Below are positions 51,501 to 59,110 of a DNA stretch of 64,000 bases, one piece after another. Each line of letters opens with the position of its first letter. The stretch's first letter is position 1. Both the position numbers and the translations under genes were made by a program. The notes beneath the pieces were generated by a model. It was not told where the DNA came from. It saw only the letters and a program-made list of their open reading frames with translations, and did not search any database. The stretch comes from Nocardia transvalensis (GTDB lineage Bacteria; Actinomycetota; Actinomycetes; Mycobacteriales; Mycobacteriaceae). Location: contig NZ_JADLQQ010000007.1 in NCBI RefSeq assembly GCF_015477765.1, forward strand, positions 124,001 to 188,000, in the 5' to 3' direction.

Positions 51501-54395
51501 GTCGCGGATGTGGCTGGGCGCCGTCCGTCCGGCAAACGCGGGCAACGCCTTCCGGTCGACTTTCCCGCTGGGACCCAACGGAATTCGATCGAGTCGCTGG
51601 AATTGTGCGGGGACCATGAACTGGGGCAGCACGGTGACCAGGTGGGCTCGCAGCCTGCGGGGGTCGAGCTGATGGTCTGCGACGTAGTACCCCACGAGCA
51701 CAGTTCCCCGAATCGGGTCGTCGAGGACAGTGGCAGCCGCAGCACGCACGGCTTCGGCCGACATCAGGGCGTCCTCGACTTCCCCGAGTTCGACTCTGTT
51801 TCCCCTGATTTTGACCTGGCTGTCGATGCGACCGAGGTATTCCAGCGAGCCGTCGGCCAGTCGGCGGACGAGATCACCGGTGCGGTAAATCCGCCCGTCC
51901 GCTCCGAATGGGTTGGCATGGAATTTCTCCGCGGTCAGCGCGGGTCGGTTCAGGTAGCCGCGAGCGACGCCGGCGCCGCCGATGACCAGCTCGCCCGGCA
52001 TCCCAATAGGTTGCTCGATATCGTTGGGCCCCAACACGTGCAGCTCGATATTGTCGATGGGGTGCCCGATCGGAACCCGCGCGGCACCGACATTCGGGTC
52101 GGCGTGTGTTTCGTGGTAAGTGACGTCGACGGTGGCTTCGGTTGGACCGTACAGGTTTACCAGTCGCACCGAGCGCTGGCCGTCGCGAGCGAACACGCGG
52201 TTGAAGCGGTCGACCAAGCCACGTCGCAATGCTTCGCCGCTGCTGAACACCAGCCGGAGTGTCGCTGTCTGCGCCAGTCGATCGGGTTCGCGTTCGAGCA
52301 GGTCCAGGAAGGGGTCGAGCATCGACGGCACGAAATGCATCACTGTGACGCCTTGTGCGGCAATGGCATCGAGCAGTTCGGCGGGGTCCTTCTCCGCGCC
52401 GGGCGGCAGCAACGCGAGTTTGGCGCCGGACAGGGTCCACCAGAACAGTTCCCACACCGAGACATCGAACGAGATCGGTGTCTTCTGCAGAACGACGTCG
52501 TCGGCGTCCAGTTGATAGGTGCGCTGCATCCAGCCGAGCCGGTTGATCACCGAATGGTGTTCGATCATCACGCCCTTGGGACGTCCGGTCGATCCCGACG
52601 TGTAGATGACGTACGCTAAATCCCGCCCGGTCGCCACCGGTTCGGCCGGCACCGGGTCCGGTAGCGGATCGTCTACGAGAACGAATGGCAGCTCGGGATG
52701 TTCGGCGATGAGGGCCAGATCGCGGCAGGCCAGAACCGCGGGCGCGGCACTGTCGGACAGCAGGTATTCCACTCGTCGGCGGGGATAGTTCGGGTCAATC
52801 GGCACATACGCCGCACCACACTTCAGCGTCGCCAGGATTGCGACCAGCAGTTCCGGCCTGCGCTCCATCACCACGGCAACGCGATCACCGCGGCGTATTC
52901 CGCGCCTTCGAAGTACGGTGGCCAGCGCATCGGATTTCGCGTCGAGTTCTGCGTAGGTGAGCGTGCCCGTGCCGCGCACGGCCACGGCGTCCGGTGTCCG
53001 GCGGACCTGCTGCGTGAAGGCTCGATCCAAGGTGAGCGTGCGGTCGTAGGGATACGCGTTGGAATTCCACCGCGCAATGGCCGCTTTCTCCTCCGGGAGC
53101 ATCGGATTTGCCTGGCGGAGTTCGAACTCGGGATGCTCCGCGATCATGGTCATCAGGTGCAGCAGCCGTCGGCCGACCATCTCGATCGGATGATCGGCGT
53201 CGAAAACATCCGGATAATAGTCGATTTCCAGCGTGACCTCGTCCTGGCTGTACTCCCGCAGATACATCTGCAGAGCAATGGGGGAGTGGCCCGCCGGATA
53301 GATCCGGAAATCCTCGAGCTTGTCCGAAAAGGCTCCCAGCATCGGGAGGCGCACCTTCGACACCGCGACGTCGAACAACTGCCTTCCCGGTGGTGCGGAC
53401 TCGGGAAGGTTGTTCAGCAACGAGCCGAAGCTGATCCGCTCGTGCGGCTTCGTGGCATCGATCTCGTCCTGGATACGACGGGTCATCTCGCCGAGAGGCG
53501 AGTCCTCTACCAGCCTTATCCGAAGCGGGAGCATGTTGGCGAATGTGCCGAGCGTCGACCGCTCCGACTCCGACCGACGGTTTCCGAACGGGACCCCGAT
53601 CACCACGTCATCGGTACGGTGCATTCGGCCCAGGTAAATGGCGAGGCTGGCCAGAAAATGAGAATACAACGACGTGGACCGGGTGCGGATGCACTTGACG
53701 AGATCCGGCTCGAGCACGAACGATCGGTGCTCTGGCCGGAACTCGTCGGCCACGCGGGCTGCTCGATCGAACAGCGCCGGCCGATATCCGTCCAATCGGG
53801 TTCGAAAGAACCGAAGATCGTCGGACCACGCCTCCGAGCCGGTGTAGTCGGCGACGCTGTCGGCGAACTCCCGATACGACGAACCGGCTACGTCGAGGGG
53901 CTGTCCGGTCATTATCCGAGCGGTGTAACTGCGGAGCAGTTCGGGCATGAAGATCCCCAGCGACATTCCGTCGGCAACGAGGTGATGACTGCTGAGGAAC
54001 AGATAGTGGACCTCGTCGCTTTCCCTGAGGAGGAAGACCCGCGCCATCGGCCCGCCGTCGGTGAACTCGAATGGCTGGCCAGCGGTGTGCTCCATCCATG
54101 CCGTGCAAGCGTTCCTAGGGTCGGGTTCGCCCGAAAGGTCCACGTATTCAATGTCAGGCGGGATCTCATCACTCACCCATTGGAACGGGATACCGTTCTC
54201 GGATCCGAAGCGCAGACGTAGTGCGTCGTGTCGGGCGTGCAGGTCTCGAACGCACTCGTTCAACGTCCGCATATCCGGAGTACCCAACATCCGCACCGAG
54301 CTGACCGAGTTGTAGGCGGCGCGTCCCGGGAACAGGACTGCCTGCGTCCAGATGTCGCGTTGGTATTCGGTCAGCGGAAATCTGTTCTCGGACAT
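45507..54395 (-). CDS. Non-ribosomal peptide synthetase, C-A(Ser)-PCP-C-PCP-C-A-PCP-TE
   Basis: 2962 residues. C1 (HHLVADG ~135), A1 (YTSGSTGRPKG ~595), PCP1 (LGGDSLL ~995), C2 (HHAILDG ~1198), PCP2 (LGGDSLL ~1555), C3 (HHAILDG ~1760), A2 (FTSGSTGRPK ~2223), PCP3 (IGGTSITA ~2630), thioesterase (GGWSLGGL ~2757). A1's specificity residues read D-V-W-H-F-S-L-V-D, the established serine code; A2 reads about D-V-Q-F-V-S-Q-V-A, Q-rich like some Pro-type codes but not assignable. PCP2 has no adenylation domain of its own. The ATG at 54395 was chosen over a TTG nine bases earlier; AGAGG lies ~10 nt upstream. First gene of a four-gene operon with a TetR-type operator 142 bp upstream. Confidence 0.96.
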   Translation of the reverse strand: MSENRFPLTEYQRDIWTQAVLFPGRAAYNSVSSVRMLGTPDMRTLNECVRDLHARHDALRLRFGSENGIPFQWVSDEIPPDIEYVDLSGEPDPRNACTAWMEHTAGQPFEFTDGGPMARVFLLRESDEVHYLFLSSHHLVADGMSLGIFMPELLRSYTARIMTGQPLDVAGSSYREFADSVADYTGSEAWSDDLRFFRTRLDGYRPALFDRAARVADEFRPEHRSFVLEPDLVKCIRTRSTSLYSHFLASLAIYLGRMHRTDDVVIGVPFGNRRSESERSTLGTFANMLPLRIRLVEDSPLGEMTRRIQDEIDATKPHERISFGSLLNNLPESAPPGRQLFDVAVSKVRLPMLGAFSDKLEDFRIYPAGHSPIALQMYLREYSQDEVTLEIDYYPDVFDADHPIEMVGRRLLHLMTMIAEHPEFELRQANPMLPEEKAAIARWNSNAYPYDRTLTLDRAFTQQVRRTPDAVAVRGTGTLTYAELDAKSDALATVLRRRGIRRGDRVAVVMERRPELLVAILATLKCGAAYVPIDPNYPRRRVEYLLSDSAAPAVLACRDLALIAEHPELPFVLVDDPLPDPVPAEPVATGRDLAYVIYTSGSTGRPKGVMIEHHSVINRLGWMQRTYQLDADDVVLQKTPISFDVSVWELFWWTLSGAKLALLPPGAEKDPAELLDAIAAQGVTVMHFVPSMLDPFLDLLEREPDRLAQTATLRLVFSSGEALRRGLVDRFNRVFARDGQRSVRLVNLYGPTEATVDVTYHETHADPNVGAARVPIGHPIDNIELHVLGPNDIEQPIGMPGELVIGGAGVARGYLNRPALTAEKFHANPFGADGRIYRTGDLVRRLADGSLEYLGRIDSQVKIRGNRVELGEVEDALMSAEAVRAAAATVLDDPIRGTVLVGYYVADHQLDPRRLRAHLVTVLPQFMVPAQFQRLDRIPLGPSGKVDRKALPAFAGRTAPSHIRDGVAVGVERVIADVFAQVLGVDSVGPDDDFYALGGDSLLVLQVCAIAGQRGVQISARDVITHPSVAQLARIAQPSTTTEEPVVPFELVTDNDRSRLWFAVDAYPLAQLQWGMLYHSIESESSTLYHDVFRYTLRLPWDEQAWLRAGARLVERHPALRTSFDVNGFSQPLQIVHREVPSAFTTTDLQSLTAAAATAHITDYIEQQRRYPYRPDAAPLYAVHAFRLPDIVEVVFSFHHAILDGWSVAMLVSQLLGDYLNETGHTVDRAIEIETLPTHADFVRAEQEALASDRIRRFWLEELHDSRATTLDGSEPTTIDGGGAHLSRTVAVPHVVTEAVGELAAAERMPISTVLFAAHVLTLRLITGSSQITTGQVTHNRPARLGAELAAGLFLNTIPVRIDLSGPNRISRDIIRAVRDQELRLDPYRIYPLSAIQRDRGAPVIATAFNFVNFHIAAPLLNSADVEIVDIDTYEQTNFQLMVNLVVNPVDKSMFIRLDADAMHNTNASVDAYIHTYLGALDALITHPDQLFGIKALAPARRLPPGAPIPRATTTENRPLHATSTRPATHAERILAQAFSEVLGVDPVGTEDDFYALGGDSLLVLKVCALAGRRGLRVTARDVVTHPTVAELARVARQGEAVQESVTPFALIADIDRDRLGFAADAYPLAQLQWGMLYHSIESESSTLYHDVFRYTLRLPWDEQAWLRAGARLVERHPALRTSFDVNGFSQPLQIVHREVPLPFATTDLSTESHSNAGKRIADHVRQWRTHAYRFDVAPLFHVHAFRLPDPDAVDVVIGFHHAILDGWSLAMLMSQLLDDYLYEAGHTTSPVETGDPPTYAEFVRAERQALAAPQMRRFWQDTLRGTEPTAIGASGSAGSGSADRITRSMRIPSAVADAARVLATQQRVPAKTILFAAYTLTLRLFSGSPHVTTGMVTHNRPARFGAENVAGLFLNTIPVPVDLSVPGRTWREVIDAVRATELELDPYRAYPLSAIQHDQGGADVIVTAFNYANFHITASLSANPHVEVLAFEVEEQTNFALLLNAIDNPLDNSLDVRIDADGVHVDDALAQAFGDAYLAILGTLTTNPDRAVDFTASAPAEPLTRPQELSTPHVLDAIATHVDRVPDAVAVVHDERTLTYRELWQQAQRIAGALWGRGVRPGGRVGVALAQGPGRIAAVVGVAAIGAAVVPLDTGQPAARLRGMISDAAPRLVLIDGDIVDGIASSLAVDVADLLDAPTSLPAPVLPHHLEQTAYVLFTSGSTGRPKAVTMPHRALANLVAWQLSVHSGRIGDRAPHTLQLAPLTFDVAFQEIFSTLCGGGTLHLADEELRTDAKALVRILDFASIERVFLPYVALQQLAQVATATNNYPNHLSRVVSSGEQLRITPQIKAFLAALPGRPVVENQYGPTETHVAAAHTLTGDPRDFPLLPPIGAPIAGAEIHILDPHLRPVPVGALGEIYLGGAVLADGYERRPDLTAQRYVAHPGGEPAARLYRTGDLGRRHPGGYITYEGRLDTQVKIRGFRVDTAEVEVAIMAAAPAVREVAVVARTLDGAPSESSADTILAAYLVGDRTTADIDDIRRRVAAALPSYEVPAHFEWVDAIARTPSGKRADAMLRRLPLTPSTPPRTTAGPRDGLERELVDLVADVTATDTVGIDDGFFDIGGTSITATRLILALERRYGIEVPMSSFVAAPTVAALAELVRGRSAAPAPDPLVAIKPSGDNPPLFLVHPVGGTVSSYTALARHLPADQPLYALQALGIDAGTTPLETIPDMAAAYVRAIRRVQPEGPYHIGGWSLGGLIAFEMLHQLEAAGHEVATFALLDSMMGRANVPADAMAMATHQLFMWELLRGDRASQAPVPEIPVELRTEDDKLEFILDRAVAEGVVPEGSSRRLIRRLFAVFATTWKAAVHYRPQPTDHDLTLFHAGEPLPEILKPAHEAVGSLYRNATNGWDTMTTGKVAVIDVPGNHLTMMDEPFVAILAETLAKVIHHNNCEERILR
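49293..49524 (-). repeat. 232-bp perfect direct repeat inside the NRPS, copy in C3
   Basis: Identical base for base to 50973-51204, exactly 1680 bp (560 codons) away. It covers the N-terminal part of the condensation domain (from the QLQWGMLYHS region through the TSFDVNGF region). Outside it the two domains look only about half identical in protein. Confidence 0.95.
50973..51204 (-). repeat. 232-bp perfect direct repeat inside the NRPS, copy in C2
   Basis: Partner of 49293-49524, in the same orientation and frame. Confidence 0.95.
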
Positions 54396-54536
54396 GCCGA
54401 ACAATCCTCTCGCGATCCACAGGGCCTCCGCCGAGCCGATCTTGTGACCACGTCCGGCGGGGAACCCTCGAACTTCACGGTGGCTGCGATCAGATCAGCT
54501 CGCGTGCGGATCCGCCTGTCGCAGTGCCAAAAGACC

Positions 54537-54562
54537 GAGCATACTCGAGTATAAGTGCGCTC
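54537..54562. promoter_or_regulatory. TetR-type operator upstream of the NRPS operon
   Basis: GAGCATACTC, spacer gagtat, AAGTGCGCTC, then AC; 142 bp upstream of the NRPS ATG. It ties the NRPS operon to the same regulator as the cassettes. Confidence 0.75.
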
Positions 54563-54992
54563 ACTATTTGCGGCAATGCATGTGGCGACTCCCACAGCGC
54601 AGGTCGCCGGATGTGGCCCCGAGGTCCGGGACGGGGTGGTAGCCCACATCGTGGGACCGATCCCGAGGCGTGCGGCGGCGGCCCGGATCATCACGGTGGT
54701 GGCGGGTGCTCTCTGCTCGGCGACCTCGTAGATCCGTTTGTTCTGCGTGATCGCCCGCACCTCATGAGTGTGACCAGGACGGCGATGGTCAGTCCCACGT
54801 ATTCGGAGTTGTGGGCCCAATCGGTGGGCCCGAGGCTGTCGGGGAGACCGATGATTGCGTCGTCGGGTATCCAGTACTGGTCGTCGAGGTGACGGCGCAT
54901 GTTTGCCCGGTGGATCAAGCTCACAACTGCCGAATGCATCCGACTGGCTCACCCCACCGGATGCCCACGGTGCCATCGGGACCGCGGAACGG
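54563..54992. other. Interval of unassigned, apparently degraded sequence
   Basis: Short minus-strand frames (for example WIPDDAIIGLPDSLGPTDWA) look protein-like but match nothing I know, and no complete gene is present. Confidence 0.4.
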
Positions 54993-55409
54993 TTAGCACT
55001 GCGGGGTGACCGGAGCGTTGACGAGTTCGGCCTCCGTAACGGTCCCGTCGGCGTGGTAGAACAACCAGATACTGGTGAAGGTGGCGGGTTCAGGCTGGAA
55101 CGGGGCAAGCGTGCTACCGGGATGTCGAAGGTATAGGGTGTGCGGCGCCGTCCCAGGTCACCGGCTCGGTCCGGTACCGCGCGGTGGACTCGGCGTCGGG
55201 TTGGCGCTCCGCCGTGCACTGGATTTCGCCGTCATCGACCGGATCCTGCTCTCCGGGGACTACCCCTTCCACCGTCTCGACGTCGCGACCATCACGGAGT
55301 TTCTCGAGACGCTTCCCGACGACGGGTTCGACACAAGATCGCCCACACCAGCGCCGAATCGCTCTATCGCCTCGACCCGTCACCCGAATCCGAGAACGAG
55401 ACAACATAA
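54993..55409 (-). pseudogene. Probable broken gene of unknown function
   Basis: Minus-strand frames read ARYRTEPVTWDGAAH and, in another frame up to a TAA at 54995-54993, FTSIWLFYHADGTVTEAELV then NAPVTPQC. The second stretch has the feel of a natural C-terminus, but the frames do not join without a shift near 55135. I cannot name the family. Confidence 0.4.
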
Positions 55410-55519
55410 CTCCCGTAGCCATCCCGGTTACGTGCGCTTTGCTCCCCGTGAATTTTGCAATTCTGTCGATTATAATTTCACTGCCAAGAGGTTGACTCGA
55501 GACAAAGCATTGAGTCCGG

Positions 55520-56107
55520 TCAGTCGGCTTTGTCCAAATCGATCGGAAGCCATGGCTTCAAAGCCATGCCGTACCCGTCGATTTTGTCCTGCCAGAAAGC
55601 CATGATGGTGTCCGGGTCTTTGAACTCGGGATCGAGTGTGTATCCGCGCTCCTCGACCATCTCCTCGCGCGTTTCGATGTACTCGTGGAATGTGGTCAGG
55701 TCGGGATCATGGACTGCGGCGCACATGGCCTTCCGCACCTCATTGGTGAATTCCTCGTCTCCGAATACACGCTGACGTGCTTCGGACACGGGGTCTTCCA
55801 GGCTCTTCGAACTCGCGGGCTTCTTGTAGGTGGGAATAACGTCTTTGAGCAGCTTGTCCAAGTCCTCCAGAACATCATCTTCCATATCGGCTCTCACACA
55901 CATCGCTTCGCCGATGTAGTAGTACTGGGAGGGGGTGATCTGGGTTCTTGCTTCCGGCACCTTCGGGAAGGAAACCTCCAGCATTTCCATGTACCGTTCG
56001 CCTGCGTTCCGCCGCGGTTCCGCTGCCCCGGCCACCACCTCTGAGAGGGCGGCCGAAGACGCGATCGTCAACAAGACGACGGTCAGCCGGAGTGCAATCT
56101 TGCCCAC
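55520..56107 (-). CDS. Secreted protein of unknown function
   Basis: 195 residues from a GTG, beginning MGKIALRLTVVLLTIASSAA, a clear signal peptide with a likely cleavage near VAGAAEP. The mature part is acidic and helical, with two Cys (MCVRADMEDD and MCAAVHDPD) that could pair. I chose the GTG because it puts the signal peptide at the N-terminus and AAAGG lies ~9 nt upstream; longer readings add a non-conserved-looking extension. I recognise no domain. Confidence 0.7.
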   Translation of the reverse strand: MGKIALRLTVVLLTIASSAALSEVVAGAAEPRRNAGERYMEMLEVSFPKVPEARTQITPSQYYYIGEAMCVRADMEDDVLEDLDKLLKDVIPTYKKPASSKSLEDPVSEARQRVFGDEEFTNEVRKAMCAAVHDPDLTTFHEYIETREEMVEERGYTLDPEFKDPDTIMAFWQDKIDGYGMALKPWLPIDLDKAD

Positions 56108-56896
56108 TGTCCACGCCCTTTCTGCCGATGAGCCTCGGATCGTCGAGTCGCATGTCATCATTGCGACGCCGAATACCGGCAAGTAGAACTCGCCGAACCG
56201 GAAATGTGGCGCAATGACACACGCAGCGTTGCTAGATCTTCGTTGCCGTCGACAGCGTGGATGGCCCCGTATGAGGGGTGACATGTGGCGGAGGCGTTTC
56301 TGTGTGGCGTCCGCACCGGCAGGTTCATTCCTGTCTGAGCCCGGCCCCGGCAGCCACGACCTGCACGACAATGTGCAGGCCGTGCGCGCCGTGCCACGGG
56401 ATCATCGCTCCACGCCGCGCAAGGTGGACGGGTCAGGGCGCGCGAACCCCGGCCCCCCGACCGAAGCAACCTGCAGGACCGCACCAGGACGGCTCAGCGC
56501 AACCTCGCCCCACCCATTGTCCACCTCCACCGACCCGTCACCCCAGAGCCAGGGCGGTGCAGCGCGGAGGACGAGAGCAACTCACCCTCCAGTTCAGTCA
56601 TTGAAGACGTACCGATGAACGACATCGACACGCGGATTCCGCTGTCCTCCATTCATGCCCGCTGGTCGGAACCAGATGCTGCTGCCGTGGCACGGCCAGA
56701 TCACCGGCCCGGACTCACCCGTAACGATCCGTGGCCTGGCGCTTGCTGCGGTCTACGGTCTCATCGAGACAATCTGCCAGTCCACCACAACTTGTGAACG
56801 GCGCGCACGATCGGTGCAGCCGACACCGTCGGGGCAGCAGGAGGCCGGGCCGGACGGTGTGTGTGGACCGGTGCACGGGCCGACTATGATCCGCGA
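56108..56896. other. Long interval without a supported gene
   Basis: About 790 bp. Several short frames exist but none has a convincing ribosome site with family-like sequence. It contains the divergent promoters of the genes at 55520 and 56897. Confidence 0.4.
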
Positions 56897-57370
56897 GTGG
56901 CTATTCCCGATTTCCTGGCCGAGCTCCGGAGCATGGTCGGGACCCGGTTGCTGTGGCTGCCCGCTGCCACCGCAGTCGTGATCGATGACGAGGGCCGCCT
57001 GCTGCTGAACCGCCGCACCGACGATGGGAAATGGTCATTGATCGGAGGCATTCTCGACCCTGGCGAACAACCCGCCCACGGTGTAGTCCGGGAATGCTAC
57101 GAAGAAGCCGGAATCGTCGTCGAGCCGGACAAACTCGTGATGGTCGACGTCTCACCGCAGATCACCTACCCCTCAGGCGACCTGTGCCAATACCTCGACG
57201 TCGTATTCCGATGCCACCCCATCAGCGGACAAGCGCAGGTCCACGACGATGAATCCCTCGCGGTCGAATGGTTCACCCCCTCGAACCTACCGCCGGTCGA
57301 CGCCTACACCAGCCGCCGCATCGACGGCGCGCTCTACAACAGCAACGAAACCGCCTATTACACAAGGTAA
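56897..57370 (+). CDS. NUDIX hydrolase
   Basis: 157 residues with a complete NUDIX box (Gx5Ex7REUxEExGU) at about 56-78: GILDPGEQPAHG then VVRECYEEAGI. It hydrolyses nucleoside-diphosphate derivatives, and its exact substrate cannot be read off. The GTG at 56897 gives MAIPDFLAELRSMVGTRLLW, the usual N-terminus of this actinobacterial subgroup; the same frame is open 36 nt upstream. A second, truncated NUDIX gene follows. Confidence 0.88.
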   Translation: MAIPDFLAELRSMVGTRLLWLPAATAVVIDDEGRLLLNRRTDDGKWSLIGGILDPGEQPAHGVVRECYEEAGIVVEPDKLVMVDVSPQITYPSGDLCQYLDVVFRCHPISGQAQVHDDESLAVEWFTPSNLPPVDAYTSRRIDGALYNSNETAYYTR

Positions 57371-57444
57371 CTCACGGTACAGCATCATACGGCGCGGCAC
57401 TTCCGAGAGCAGGTTTCCGCGATCCTGGGCCGCTTTCCGCTGGC

Positions 57445-57630
57445 GGGCGCGTGGCCTTCTTCTCCGTCGTCACGGATTGGGTGGGCGAGCCTGTCAACCA
57501 GGAGCCCGAGAAATGTGCTGCGCTGCAATGGTTTACGCTCGACCGACTGCCTGAGCACATGATCGACTGCTGCCGCAGCGCGCTGCAAGCTATGGGTGAC
57601 GGTCACCCTTTCTCGGTCTACGGCTGGTAG
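57445..57630 (+). pseudogene. C-terminal relic of a second NUDIX gene
   Basis: Reads RVAFFSVVTDWVGEP, CAALQWFTLDRLPEHMI and a final FSVYGW. This is the C-terminal third of NUDIX proteins of the type whose NUDIX box precedes this region; no NUDIX box is present upstream in any frame. Confidence 0.7.
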
Positions 57631-57636
57631 TGCATC

Positions 57637-58401
57637 GTGGCGGCACCCGCTCAACCGATCGTTTGTTTCAGCTATTTGGCGACAGCCCGCCTCTGGCGCG
57701 TGGGGGATTTCCCCGCCGCCAACCATGGTGCCGCTGTGACCGATGCCGAACTGTCCATTGCCGCCGATGCCCCGATGGTTGCGGCAGTTCTCGCCGCTCT
57801 CAACGTGCCCGCCCTCCTGATCGCCAATCCCCTTGGTGCTGACGACCTCGGTCGGGACATCGAGCGTTGGCTCCAGGACCACCACATCGTTATGGCGGCA
57901 CCGGTGAAGAGTGCTGCGTCCACGCCGTGGATCACTGTGGTGGCCGATGATCATCACACCCGGACGTGGTTCGCTCATCTGCGAGGCGTGCTGGATTCGC
58001 TGACCGAAGTAGATCTATCGCCGATTGCACGAGCCAGCTATGTCTACGTCGATGAGTACCAGCTCGTCGAGGAGGCGTCGGTGCGGGCCATCAGGGCGGC
58101 GCGGGTCTCGGGGGTGCCGCTGCTGGTCAACTTGGGTGGATCGGCGTTGTCGAAGGAGGTTCGGTCCGAGGAAGTCTTCGTGCCTGCTTTCGAGGTGGAG
58201 GTGCGCCATACCCATTGCGCTGGCGCCGCTTTTTCCGGTGGGCTGTTGTATGGCCTGCGAGCGGGGTCGTTGATGCAGCGCAGTATGGTGCTCGGGTCGG
58301 CCAGTGGGGCACTGCGGTGTGCACGACACCACAGTGCCCCACTACCGACACGGTCAGAACTGTGCGCGATGGCGTTCTCGGCGCAGTGCCGGTCCGCGTG
58401 A
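57637..58401 (+). CDS. PfkB-like sugar kinase, probably inactive
   Basis: 254 residues. It keeps PfkB features such as YVYVDEYQLVEEAS and GVPLLVNLGGSALS, but is shorter than the usual ~300. The region after SALSKEV jumps straight to VFVPAFEVEV, suggesting ~40 missing residues. The family's anion-hole/catalytic block GAGDAF reads HCAGAAFSGGLLYGL, with the catalytic Asp replaced by Ala. Either a decaying gene or a divergent non-kinase member. The 3' end runs through an 18-bp hairpin (58303-58343), and the final ~30 residues look like read-through. Confidence 0.65.
   Translation: MAAPAQPIVCFSYLATARLWRVGDFPAANHGAAVTDAELSIAADAPMVAAVLAALNVPALLIANPLGADDLGRDIERWLQDHHIVMAAPVKSAASTPWITVVADDHHTRTWFAHLRGVLDSLTEVDLSPIARASYVYVDEYQLVEEASVRAIRAARVSGVPLLVNLGGSALSKEVRSEEVFVPAFEVEVRHTHCAGAAFSGGLLYGLRAGSLMQRSMVLGSASGALRCARHHSAPLPTRSELCAMAFSAQCRSA
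58303..58343. repeat. 18-bp stem inverted repeat, terminator-like
   Basis: Arms 58303-58320 and 58326-58343 are complementary with one mismatch around a 5-base loop (GCACG). No T-run follows, so it would be a non-canonical terminator. It lies within the last codons of the PfkB-like frame. Confidence 0.7.
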
Positions 58402-58435
58402 CGGCGGCCAAGTCATCTGCGCTTGTGCTGGATTG

Positions 58436-59110
58436 CTAGAACAGCTTCCACTCGTCCATTTGCCCGATCAGCCAGTCGAAGCGTTCCGGTGTCATCTGCT
58501 TCCGTTTCGCTTCCTTGGTTGATTCGTCCTTCCTGCCGTACTGCCACCACGCCTCGTTGGTGTGTCGGTCCATTACCAGGAAGCGGTCCTTCACGGCCGG
58601 GCCGCGGATGACGAGTGATGCCGTGTGGGGCTCGGCTACTACGGCATGAATCATGCTGTGGTGCAGTGCGTACGACGTAGCTACCGGTTCCTCTCTAGCC
58701 ATGAGCGCGGGGAGTTCGGCCGGGTCGATCTATTCGTCCACCTCGGCGTTGCCGAACAGGTAGTGCCGGTAGTGGCCGTGAAGGATCCGGCTGGCGTAGG
58801 ACCAGCGGTGGTTGTGTGGTCGGTCGAAATAGCCGGGCAGGAAGATGTGCAGGCGGACCCGGAAACCACCTGCGATGTCATCGTGGAGCACAATTTCGTC
58901 GAGGATGTCGTAGTGCTCGCTCAACCCGAAAAGCTCCGGCCAGCTCGGTAATGCCAGCAGCCGGGTGCGCACGATGCTGCGGTCGGTGGCCAAGATGGCG
59001 AGTACGTCGGAGCAGGCGGTGTGCACCTCGTCGATGTCGTTCCAGTCGATCAGACTCAGGTCTTCGACCAGCGTGGCTCGGCCCGACAGCACCACGACAC
59101 CCTCGCGCAT
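58436..59110 (-). pseudogene. Cupin-like protein gene split by one in-frame amber codon
   Basis: One minus-strand frame runs from MREGVVVLSGRATLVEDLS (59110) through FLPGYFDRPHNHRWSYASRI and LFGNAEVDE to a TAG at 58732-58730. It continues in the same frame as IDPAELPALMAREEPVATSY, SLVIRGPAVKDRFLVMDR and a natural end MDEWKLF. The frame is preserved on both sides, so a single nonsense change (or read-through) separates the halves. The HNHRW block and length recall cupin-fold proteins of unknown function. Its start overlaps the oppositely oriented HIT gene. Confidence 0.7.

Noticed and set aside
52606..54221. Plus-strand frames opposite the NRPS such as 52698-54221
   Set aside because: Composition-driven shadows of the NRPS coding strand with no domain content.
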